Assembly: GCA_011522945.1 (NCBI GenBank)
Contig: WTHY01000087.1
Coordinates: forward strand, 1 to 19,101
DNA from: Alphaproteobacteria bacterium
GTDB lineage: Bacteria; Pseudomonadota; Alphaproteobacteria; Puniceispirillales; Puniceispirillaceae
Direction: 5' to 3'
Length of the DNA stretch: 19,101 nt
Position 1 is the stretch's first letter. The number at the start of each line of letters is the position of its first letter. Position numbers and translations under genes: made by a program. This document shows, piece after piece, positions 13,303 to 19,101 of the stretch. The notes beneath the pieces are model-generated. The model saw only the letters and a list, made by a program, of their open reading frames with translations. It was not told the origin of the DNA and did no database searches.

Positions 13303-15222
13303 TCATGGCTTGTCGTGGAACCAATCATAAATTGTTTGCGCAACAGCTGCAGAAATACCGTCTACGGCTTGTAAGTCACGAATGCCAGCGCGGCTGACTG
13401 AGCGGGCAGAGCCAAAATGGGCAAGTAGTGCCTTTTTTCGTTTTGCGCCAATGCCAGGCACACCATCTAAGGGGCTAGAGAGCTGTTCTTTTGTTCGCCG
13501 TGTGCGATGCGCCCCGATTGCAAATCTGTGGGATTCATCTCTCAGCCGTTGTAAAAAATGCATGGCAGGGTCGGTTGGCGGCAGGGTGAAGCTATCTTCA
13601 TCTGGCTTATGAAACTGTTCACGTCCTGCATTTCTATCAGGGCCCTTAGACACGCCAACAACCATAATATCCTCAAGGCCAAGCTCAACCAAGACTTCTG
13701 TAACGGCATTTAGCTGGCCCCTGCCGCCATCGATTAACAACAAATCTGGCCAGCTATTTGTCTCTCGGTCAGGATCCTCACGTAGCGCCCGCTCAAAACG
13801 TCGATAAATCATCTGGCGCATCATGGCAAAATCATCACCTTGCCGCACAGCATGTGGGCCATCCTTGCGCATATTAAATTTCCGATAGGCAGATTTGTTG
13901 AAACCATCAGGGCCAGCAACAACCATCGCGCCTACCGGGTGGGCACCTTGGATATGAGAGTTATCGTAAATTTCAATACGCTCAGGCACCACATCCAAGC
14001 GAAGCGCTTCACTCAAGCTCTCAAGCAATCGCCTTTGAGAGGCGCTATCAGACATGCGGCGTGCCAGAGCTTCATCGGCATTTTTCTGCGCTAAATCCAT
14101 CATCTGCTTTCGGGCACCGCGTGAAGGACGTGATATCTGAACTTTTCTCTCAGCTTGAAGGCTCAAGGCTTCAGCCAATAAATGGTGCTCATCAGGCAGA
14201 TGGCTAGTTAATACCATCTTTGGCGGTATCTTATCTTCGTAAAACTGCCCCATAAAAGCCGCTAGAATATCGCTCGGTTCACTATCAGCTTCAGCGCGCG
14301 GGAAGAAAGCGGTATTCCCAAAATTTGTCCCAGCTCTAACGAAAAATACCTGTACGCAATGTTGCCCACCCATAGATGATATCGCAAGAATGTCAGCGTC
14401 TTGCACACCATCTAGATGGATGTCCTGATTTGCCTGAATGGCGGTGAGGGCACGTATACGATTGCGCCATATTGCGGCAGTTTCAAAATCTAATATGTCT
14501 GCAGCTGCCTGCATGTTTGCAGCATAATCCCGCTGTACTGCATCTGACTGTCCGGATAGAAATTTCTTTGCGGCTGCAAGCTGTTCAGCATAGTCATCTT
14601 CTGTCACATGGCCAACACAAGGGGCTGTGCAGCGTTTTATCTGATATTGAAGGCAGGGGCGTGTCCGCGCTGAGAAGATAGAATCTGAGCAGGTGCGTAA
14701 TAAAAATGCCCGTGCCAGAGAGGCGATAGTCCTGTTCACAGCGCCTGCCGATGCAAAGGGGCCAAAATAGTCCCCGTTACGTCGACGTTGGCCACGATGT
14801 TTTGTCAGTTGCGGATAGGGGTGGTCTGCAGTCAGCAGAATATGCGCAAAACTTTTGTCATCCTTCAAAAGAATATTAAAGCGCGGTCGTAGTTTTTTTA
14901 TGAGGTTAGATTCCAGCAATAAAGCTTCAACCTCGGTGGCGGTGATAATCACTTCTAATTTTACTGTCTCAGATACCATTCGCATCAAGCGGTTTGATAG
15001 GCGTGTGGGCTGTGTGTAGCTTGAAACGCGCTTGGCTAATTGTCTGGCTTTGCCAACATATAAGGCATCTCCAGCAGCGTTATACATCCGGTAAACACCA
15101 GGCTGTAAGGGCAGTAATTTCACCTGCCCCTTTAGATAGGCAAGCCCGCGAGCGAAATCAGGCGCAATTGTCTGATCGGTTGTCTCTGCTTCTAAATTAG
15201 GGGTGAGAATATTTGTGCTCAT
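13303..15222 (-). CDS. uvrC: excinuclease ABC subunit C
   Basis: UvrC makes the two incisions around a lesion handed over by UvrA-UvrB in nucleotide excision repair. The 639-residue protein has every expected domain in order. The GIY-YIG nuclease (about 37-115) shows LPLQPGVYRMY and ALYVGKARQLAKRV, a Cys-containing region follows, and the UVR motif that contacts UvrB lies near 225-262. The RNase-H-like C-terminal nuclease has EIYDNSHIQGAHPVGAMVV, LLIDGGRGQLNAV and AIGAHRTRR, and the tandem helix-hairpin-helix end contains LDGVPGIGAKRKKALL and LQAVDGISAAVAQTIYDW. The ATG at 15222 was chosen; the frame extends upstream to a TTG at 15291 but the extra 23 residues look non-coding and lack a good ribosome binding site. 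The region upstream contains DnaA-box-like sequences. Confidence 0.97.
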   Translation of the reverse strand: MSTNILTPNLEAETTDQTIAPDFARGLAYLKGQVKLLPLQPGVYRMYNAAGDALYVGKARQLAKRVSSYTQPTRLSNRLMRMVSETVKLEVIITATEVEALLLESNLIKKLRPRFNILLKDDKSFAHILLTADHPYPQLTKHRGQRRRNGDYFGPFASAGAVNRTIASLARAFLLRTCSDSIFSARTRPCLQYQIKRCTAPCVGHVTEDDYAEQLAAAKKFLSGQSDAVQRDYAANMQAAADILDFETAAIWRNRIRALTAIQANQDIHLDGVQDADILAISSMGGQHCVQVFFVRAGTNFGNTAFFPRAEADSEPSDILAAFMGQFYEDKIPPKMVLTSHLPDEHHLLAEALSLQAERKVQISRPSRGARKQMMDLAQKNADEALARRMSDSASQRRLLESLSEALRLDVVPERIEIYDNSHIQGAHPVGAMVVAGPDGFNKSAYRKFNMRKDGPHAVRQGDDFAMMRQMIYRRFERALREDPDRETNSWPDLLLIDGGRGQLNAVTEVLVELGLEDIMVVGVSKGPDRNAGREQFHKPDEDSFTLPPTDPAMHFLQRLRDESHRFAIGAHRTRRTKEQLSSPLDGVPGIGAKRKKALLAHFGSARSVSRAGIRDLQAVDGISAAVAQTIYDWFHDKP

Positions 15223-15315
15223 ACTGTCTAATGGTAAGCCAATTTGGCAACAGAGCAAGTCTCCTGCTCCTGGATTGCGATTCGGCCGCAAGTTACTCTG
15301 ATTCGGGGTAAATTT

Positions 15316-15350
15316 CTATCCACGAAAGCTGTGGATAAGTTTGTGGAGAA
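15316..15350. promoter_or_regulatory. cluster of three DnaA-box-like sequences
   Basis: CTATCCACG (15316-15324, plus), TGTGGATAA (15330-15338, an exact TTATCCACA box on the minus strand) and TGTGGAGAA (15342-15350, minus strand, one mismatch) lie within 35 bp. The first two form a 7-bp inverted repeat TATCCAC-N7-GTGGATA. Boxes two and three are 12 bp apart. Such clustering with a flanking AT-rich tract is seen at replication origins and DnaA-regulated promoters. Confidence 0.55.
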
Positions 15351-15400
15351 CAGTTAGATTCTAGCCCATATTTGGCAGAAAATGTGACAATCTTTTACAT

Positions 15401-15417
15401 TGCCTAAAATTTAGGCA
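15401..15417. repeat. 17-bp palindrome in an AT-rich tract
   Basis: TGCCTAAAATTTAGGCA is a perfect palindrome around a central A, followed by a run of A on the plus strand. Neither strand has a T tract on its 3' side, so it is not a terminator; a dimeric regulator or replication-protein site is more likely. Confidence 0.5.
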
Positions 15418-15536
15418 AAAAAGAAAAAATTAATAATTTCAGAATGATAACAGAAATCAATAGCTTAATTCACTCAGATGAGAGAAAAATTTGACCAGAT
15501 TATGGCAATTTCACTGTCTGTGTGAACAACTCTTCT

Positions 15537-16475
15537 CTAAGACGCTATTATGTTGGCTATCAGGTAAACGCCAAAAAACCCAATAAATACAAAGCCCCAT
15601 AGTCTTGATATGGGTTTTCCATACAATATGAGTGCGGCCAATAGGGCTGTAGATAGTGCTAATAATGGTAGCCCAAATGCGAATAGGTCATTTGGGGTGG
15701 GCAGGTTTGAAACTAGACCGGCAGCTCCCATAACGGCAGCTATATTAAAAATATTTGAGCCGATAATATTGCCAATAGCAACATCGCCGCGTCCACGCAG
15801 CATGCTCGCAATTACGGCTGTAACTTCTGGAAGTGATGTACCTATAGCGATGATTGTCAGTCCAATGATGGTCTCAGAAATGCCAGCCTCCATGGCGATG
15901 ACCACAGCATTTTGCACAATGAGTTCAGCGCCAATCAATAGGCCGGCAATACCCCCTACGCCAAAGATAATACCTTTCCCAAGTGCTAAGTCCGCGCCAT
16001 CTTCATCATCAAAAGACACCTTATCTTTTGTTATGGCTACCCAAATGTAGGTAGCTAGGCAGAGAAGTAATATAAGACTTGTCCAGATAGTGATGCCATT
16101 CGCGAAATAGGCAAGGCCAATAAGTGCTGCTGTTAGGCCAACCATGATTTTACTGTCTCTTTGTGCCATTGGGTCTGAGACAGAAATAGGTGCAAATAAA
16201 GCGCCAATGCCAAGCACGAGCAATATATTCGAGATGTTCGAGCCAACAATATTGCCCCAGATTAGATCTGTCTTGCCTATGAGCGCGGCGTTAATTGAGA
16301 CGATAAGCTCTGGTGCAGACGTGCCACCTGCTATCAACAAGGTAGCAATAAGAGTCGGCGACATGCGTAAGTGATTTGAGATGGCTAACGTGCCAGGAAT
16401 AAGGTAATGCCCGCCAGCTAATAGAACCACAAGTCCTAGTGCTAACAATGCTAATGAATCCATCGGGATAATCAT
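15537..16475 (-). CDS. calcium/sodium antiporter, CaCA family (YrbG-like)
   Basis: This inner-membrane cation exchanger of 312 residues has about ten hydrophobic helices. It carries the two inverted alpha repeats of the CaCA family: GGTSAPELIVSINAALIGKTDLIWGNIVGSNISNILLVLG in the first half and AIGTSLPEVTAVIASMLRGRGDVAIGNIIGSNIFNIAAVMG in the second, given here only as landmarks. The acidic residues in the SAPE and SLPE motifs coordinate the cations in this family. Calcium export in exchange for sodium or protons is the usual inference; YrbG itself has no firmly proven substrate. The frame opens at 16538, but the ATG at 16475 follows AGGGGGA by 9 nt and gives the family N-terminus, so it was chosen. 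It is divergent from the DMT permease gene and ends 314 bp before uvrC starts. Confidence 0.93.
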   Translation of the reverse strand: MIIPMDSLALLALGLVVLLAGGHYLIPGTLAISNHLRMSPTLIATLLIAGGTSAPELIVSINAALIGKTDLIWGNIVGSNISNILLVLGIGALFAPISVSDPMAQRDSKIMVGLTAALIGLAYFANGITIWTSLILLLCLATYIWVAITKDKVSFDDEDGADLALGKGIIFGVGGIAGLLIGAELIVQNAVVIAMEAGISETIIGLTIIAIGTSLPEVTAVIASMLRGRGDVAIGNIIGSNIFNIAAVMGAAGLVSNLPTPNDLFAFGLPLLALSTALLAALILYGKPISRLWGFVFIGFFGVYLIANIIAS

Positions 16476-16587
16476 AGCCAGCATTCCCCCTTTTGCTGTA
16501 AAAACTATATCTAGTTGGAGCCTGGAAATGCCCCGCATTTATCAGCGCTTAAATTAGACGAATAGCCTTAGCGAAGGGAAGAAAAAA

Positions 16588-17490
16588 GTGAAGGCTCCGC
16601 CAGTGAATTCAACCTATTTTGCCTATGGGCTGATGGTCATCAGTCCAGCCATGTTTTGTTCTAATATGATTATGGCGCGCGCGATGGTTGGCATTTTGCC
16701 ACCAATTACAATGGCGTTTCTACGGTGGGGACTTGTTGCGCTTTTTATTGGCATCCTTTTGTGGCCGCGCCTCAAGGCACATTTTGGCACAATTGCGTCT
16801 GAGTGGCGCAGTTTGATGTTTCTGGGCGGACTAGGCATGGGGCTTTGTGGCGCGCCTGTTTATATTGCAGGTGCCTATACATCAGCTACCAATATTGGCC
16901 TCATATATTCAACATCACCATTATTAATTCTCCTTATGTCAGTGATAGCGCTTCAACAGAAATTAAAAGTTAGCCAGCTAATAGGGCTGCTAATGGGGTT
17001 ATGTGGTGTCGTCTTGGTGCTTGTCAGGGGCAATCTAGATACATTACTGCAGGTGGAATTAAATAGAGGTGATCTCTGGATTTGTTTGTCGACTGCTGCC
17101 TTTTCAGTCTACTCCCTTGGCCTTCGGTATTTGCCAACCAAGCTCCCTGCATTATTACGGCTTGGGGTGATGGCGGGTGCAGGTGCTTTATGGCATCTGC
17201 CATTCGTAATTTTAGAGCTTACCAGCTGGGGCGCTGTTTTGCAGCCGAGTTGGGCTGCTGCAGAAGGGGTGGTCATATTGGTCTTTATCGCCTCATTAGG
17301 CGCCTATGCCACCTATGGCAAAATTGTTGACCTTGTGGGGGCGCCTCGCGCTAGTCTCGTGCTGTATATTGTGCCACTTTATGCAGCTGGATTTGCGTTA
17401 ATTCTGTTGGGTGAGGCGGTGCATAGCTATCACATTATGGGAATAGCCCTTATCCTGCCTGGGTTATGGCTGGCTAATCAGACAGGCTGA
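16588..17490 (+). CDS. DMT-superfamily (EamA) transporter
   Basis: This 300-residue membrane protein has about ten helices in two EamA repeats. The first starts near residue 12 with PAMFCSNMIMARAMVGILPPITMAFLRWG, the family pattern in which a helix is followed by the PxxxAxxRw motif. The second begins around 150 after RGDLWICLSTAAFSVYSLGLRYL and ends with LVLYIVPLYAAGFALILLGEAVHSYHIMGIALILPGLWLAN, the typical EamA C-terminus with a conserved Glu in the GE motif. EamA permeases export amino acids and other small metabolites; the substrate here cannot be told. Translation starts at a GTG preceded by AAGGGA at good spacing. It is divergent from the antiporter gene over 112 bp. Confidence 0.92.
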   Translation: MKAPPVNSTYFAYGLMVISPAMFCSNMIMARAMVGILPPITMAFLRWGLVALFIGILLWPRLKAHFGTIASEWRSLMFLGGLGMGLCGAPVYIAGAYTSATNIGLIYSTSPLLILLMSVIALQQKLKVSQLIGLLMGLCGVVLVLVRGNLDTLLQVELNRGDLWICLSTAAFSVYSLGLRYLPTKLPALLRLGVMAGAGALWHLPFVILELTSWGAVLQPSWAAAEGVVILVFIASLGAYATYGKIVDLVGAPRASLVLYIVPLYAAGFALILLGEAVHSYHIMGIALILPGLWLANQTG

Positions 17491-17521
17491 GTTGCGCGAT
17501 GAGCCAGTTTGCTTTTTCACT

Positions 17522-17857
17522 TTATGCTTCACACCAGACAGCCATTTTAGTGCCGCTAGGCTCGATGAACTCAAATCTTTTGCCGCCGGGGAACGCAAAT
17601 ATATCTTTTGTGATTTTAGCACCTGCGGCAGAAATTTGGGCATAGGCTAAATCAAGGTCATCAGTCCGAAGTACAATTAAAGGCGCTTTGTTTTGACCAC
17701 GCTCAAGCCCGGCGCCTATACCTGCTTTGCTAATATCTCGATAATTGGGTCCATATTCAGTGAAGGTCCAATCAAATGCTTTGGTAAAAAACGCCTCTGT
17801 GTCTTCCAGCTGATCACTATAAAATTCTACATAGTCGATTTTTAAATTCATAGTCAT
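17522..17857 (-). CDS. VOC-fold (glyoxalase/bleomycin-resistance type) protein
   Basis: This small soluble protein of 111 residues has one vicinal-oxygen-chelate module: YVEFYSDQLEDTEAFFTKAFDWTFTEYGPNYRDI (about 9-42), then LIVLRTDDLDLAYAQISAAGAKITKDIFAFPGGKRFEFIEPSGTKMAVW. The pattern of strand, helix with xFY..F.W, and the closing FxxPxGxxxAVW is typical of single-domain VOC proteins similar to PhnB/ElbB-type lyase-like members. One metal-ligand Glu is visible near the C-terminus (FEFIEPSG). No substrate can be assigned. GAGG lies 7 nt before the ATG at 17857; a second ATG two codons later is also possible. The gene converges on the permease gene with 31 bp between the stop codons. Confidence 0.88.
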   Translation of the reverse strand: MTMNLKIDYVEFYSDQLEDTEAFFTKAFDWTFTEYGPNYRDISKAGIGAGLERGQNKAPLIVLRTDDLDLAYAQISAAGAKITKDIFAFPGGKRFEFIEPSGTKMAVWCEA

Positions 17858-17981
17858 TGCTGTGCCTCTACTCTAATGATGTGACATCTCTAACCCAATT
17901 GCACATGTTGGCAGATTCAAAGCGTCATCGCCACAATTTTCACATAAGATTCACGCCCGCAGGAAGCGATGCACTATCATC

Positions 17982-18011
17982 AAAAACCCTCCGCACAAGA
18001 TGTACGGAGGG
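17982..18011 (-). terminator. strong rho-independent terminator of the porin transcript
   Basis: On the minus strand CCCTCCG pairs with CGGAGGG, extended by three more pairs past one mismatch to a 3-nt AGA/TCT loop, and TTTTTG follows directly. It lies 106 nt after the porin stop codon and is the best terminator in the window. Confidence 0.88.
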
Positions 18012-18015
18012 CTAC

Positions 18016-18096
18016 ATAGGACCAGATGTGAGGGACGGCGCATAACTATCAGGGTCTAGAGAGTCGTGTCCTGATAGAGCAAAAACCTGGTCCTAT
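18016..18096 (-). ncRNA. long nested hairpin in the porin 3' UTR (candidate 3'-UTR small RNA)
   Basis: Between the porin stop codon and its terminator, ATAGGACCAG and CTGGTCCTAT (18016-18025 with 18087-18096) are perfect 10-bp complements. They enclose a second perfect 8-bp pair, CTATCAGG with CCTGATAG (18046-18053 with 18070-18077). With the terminator this gives a compact three-helix RNA of about 115 nt on the porin strand. The outer arm's TAGGA could instead pair with TCCTA just upstream (about 18100-18104). Nested perfect helices of this size are unlikely by chance. I do not recognise a known family, and independent expression is not shown. Confidence 0.45.
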
Positions 18097-18116
18097 ATTT
18101 TAGGATAAGCACCTAT

Positions 18117-19058
18117 TTAAAAGGCAACCTTCATTTCAACATTTGTTGCTGACCCATCTTGTTTTGTGCCTGCATTATTTGTGTAATCGTAGGTTGTATA
18201 AGTGATTGCTGATGTCAGGCCAGGTGCAATCGTATAGGTGGCTGAAAATGCATTTTCAGAATAGTCATAATCAGAATCTTTACTATTTTCAGCTGATTTT
18301 GCATGCATTTGGATAGCTAGATTGCTGCTGACTGAATATGTTAGGCCGATAGACATACCTTCATAATCTTCTGTTGCGTCATCAGTATGGTCAGCTGTAT
18401 TCGCAGCAATAGTTAGTGCGAGGTCACCAGAGGCAATTTTTGCCCCTAACGAGGTGGCATCAACACCGCCATCTGCAGAGGAGGCAGCATATCCAAGTGT
18501 TACCTTGGCACCTGCAGCATCAGTTGTGTATTTAATGCCATAGGCTGTCGTTGTGTTCTCATTTTCGGCATTATCATCAGTATAACCAAGATAAATATTG
18601 GCACCAGAGATAGATGGCGAGCTATAGGATAGAATGCCACCAGCTACAGCTTCATCACCATCAAAAACAGCCGCGCCAAGACCGCTAGTTGCTGCTAAAC
18701 CGGTTGTTTCGTCAGCAGCCACATCCCCAGACATTGCAGATGCATCACCGTCGCCGCCGCCATCTGAATCAAATGTAACTTTACCGAAATCGCCGGATAT
18801 GCTCATGGCAGTTTCAGCATTATCAGTTGTATCAACAGAGGCTGTATAGGTCAGGCCTGAATCAGAGGTTGCTGTTGATGAAACAATAACTTCCTGATCT
18901 ACTGCCATAGCTTTTCCGTCTCTGCCGGCGCCATAAGCCAAACTATCGGATACAGATGTATAGTTGAATGTTACATTACCTGAAAGTTTGATTTCAGCAG
19001 CAGACGCCACAGACGTAACAGCAATCAGTGCTGTGCTCGCTAAAAAGAGTCTTTTCAT
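18117..19058 (-). CDS. outer-membrane porin
   Basis: This 313-residue porin has a classic signal peptide, MKRLFLASTALIAVTSVASA, cleaved near A20/A21, followed by AEIKLSGNVTFNY, the usual first strand of alphaproteobacterial general porins. The rest is a run of amphipathic strands (for example GLTYTASVDTTDN, NIYLGYTDDNAEN, LAIQMHAKSAEN), with Asp/Gly/Ala-rich loops around 97-140. It ends NVEMKVAF, with the C-terminal Phe that the BAM complex recognises. A 16-stranded trimeric channel for small solutes is the expected role. The surface is acidic, as in marine bacteria. GGAG lies 8 nt before the ATG. An inverted repeat sits upstream, and the 3' UTR is highly structured. The nearby EnvZ/OmpR-like pair is a possible regulator, by analogy only. 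Confidence 0.93.
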   Translation of the reverse strand: MKRLFLASTALIAVTSVASAAEIKLSGNVTFNYTSVSDSLAYGAGRDGKAMAVDQEVIVSSTATSDSGLTYTASVDTTDNAETAMSISGDFGKVTFDSDGGGDGDASAMSGDVAADETTGLAATSGLGAAVFDGDEAVAGGILSYSSPSISGANIYLGYTDDNAENENTTTAYGIKYTTDAAGAKVTLGYAASSADGGVDATSLGAKIASGDLALTIAANTADHTDDATEDYEGMSIGLTYSVSSNLAIQMHAKSAENSKDSDYDYSENAFSATYTIAPGLTSAITYTTYDYTNNAGTKQDGSATNVEMKVAF

Positions 19059-19077
19059 AAAGATTTCTCCATTTAAA

Positions 19078-19101
19078 ATTGTATATTACGGCCTATACAA
19101 T
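19078..19101. promoter_or_regulatory. inverted repeat in the porin promoter/leader
   Basis: ATTGTATA and TATACAAT (8 bp, perfect) flank TTACGGCC, ending exactly at the window edge and 19 nt from the porin start codon. On the minus strand TTGTAT, a 17-bp spacer and TTTAAA can be read as a weak promoter overlapping the repeat, so a dimeric regulator bound here would control porin transcription. The repeat may extend beyond the window. Confidence 0.45.

Larger units (their letters stand above)
15223..15536. other. non-coding region upstream of uvrC with origin-like features
   Basis: This 314-bp gap between the antiporter stop and the uvrC start contains no gene. Nearest uvrC are small palindromes (GCCAAATTGGC, about 15239-15249, and GAGCA-N7-TGCTC). 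Next come three DnaA-box-like 9-mers (15316-15350), then a strongly AT-rich tract of roughly 130 bp (about 15380-15510) containing a 17-bp palindrome and A runs. The uvrC promoter must lie on the uvrC side. Confidence 0.55.

Noticed and set aside
15401..15420. Palindrome followed by A tract taken as a terminator of the antiporter or uvrC
   Set aside because: The homopolymer is A on the strand 3' of the hairpin, and the antiporter gene ends further right; neither direction gives a stem followed by T.
15610..16050. 146-codon plus-strand frame opposite the antiporter gene
   Set aside because: It is antisense to the repeats of a membrane protein; such hydrophobic genes often leave long open frames on the complement.
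17857..18045. 62-codon plus-strand frame crossing the porin terminator
   Set aside because: It runs through the terminator hairpin, starts inside the VOC gene's start codon region, and has no ribosome binding site or family resemblance.
1..19101. Search for defence systems, CRISPR arrays, integrases, insertion sequences and tRNA attachment sites
   Set aside because: No spaced direct repeats, transposase or recombinase motifs, or tRNA cloverleaf-like sequences were seen; all large genes are recognisable core functions.

Overview
The window reads as a stretch of alphaproteobacterial core chromosome of moderate G+C. The grounds are the two-domain (Ctc/TL5-type) L25, a UbiK-like and a COQ9-like protein flanking ybjN-proC, an lgt-midA-pgeF cluster, and a MarR/OmpR-type regulator pair with a histidine kinase divergent from a branched-chain aminotransferase (the PetP/PetR-type arrangement known in this class). 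A marine lineage such as SAR116 would fit the composition and the acidic porin, but that is inference. I see no transposase, integrase, CRISPR array, phage gene, rRNA or tRNA.

Positions 1-5317 form a dense minus-strand cluster, read right to left: lgt, midA-like methyltransferase and pgeF are joined by 4-bp overlaps. A possible 23-residue membrane peptide follows, then prs, rplY and pth (cut by the window edge). A good intrinsic terminator lies between rplY and pth. Positions 5318-5605 are a divergent control region. Positions 5606-8568 are a plus-strand run: UbiK-like protein, YbjN, ProC, COQ9/TetR-like protein and a CsaA-type tRNA-binding protein. Related inverted repeats (TTAAGRT half-sites) precede ybjN and the COQ9-like gene.

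Positions 8577-11319 hold, on the minus strand, a MarR regulator, an OmpR-family response regulator and an EnvZ-like kinase. A shared promoter region separates them from the plus-strand aminotransferase (11466-12341). pgsA and uvrC follow on the minus strand, separated by about 400 bp that contain a probable uvrC terminator and competing inverted repeats. The 314 bp upstream of uvrC carries three clustered DnaA-box-like sequences beside an AT-rich tract and a 17-bp palindrome, an origin-like arrangement.

The right end has a Ca2+/cation antiporter, a DMT-family permease, a small VOC-fold protein, and a complete porin whose 3' untranslated region folds into a long nested hairpin followed by a strong terminator.

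The genes are mostly housekeeping: translation (pth, rplY, CsaA-like), nucleotide and proline synthesis (prs, proC), envelope assembly (lgt, pgsA, porin), DNA repair (uvrC) and probable respiratory support (MidA-like, UbiK-like, COQ9-like). The less ordinary material is in the non-coding parts: the DnaA-box cluster, the porin 3' UTR, the paired inverted repeats, the pgsA leader, and the small peptide before prs.
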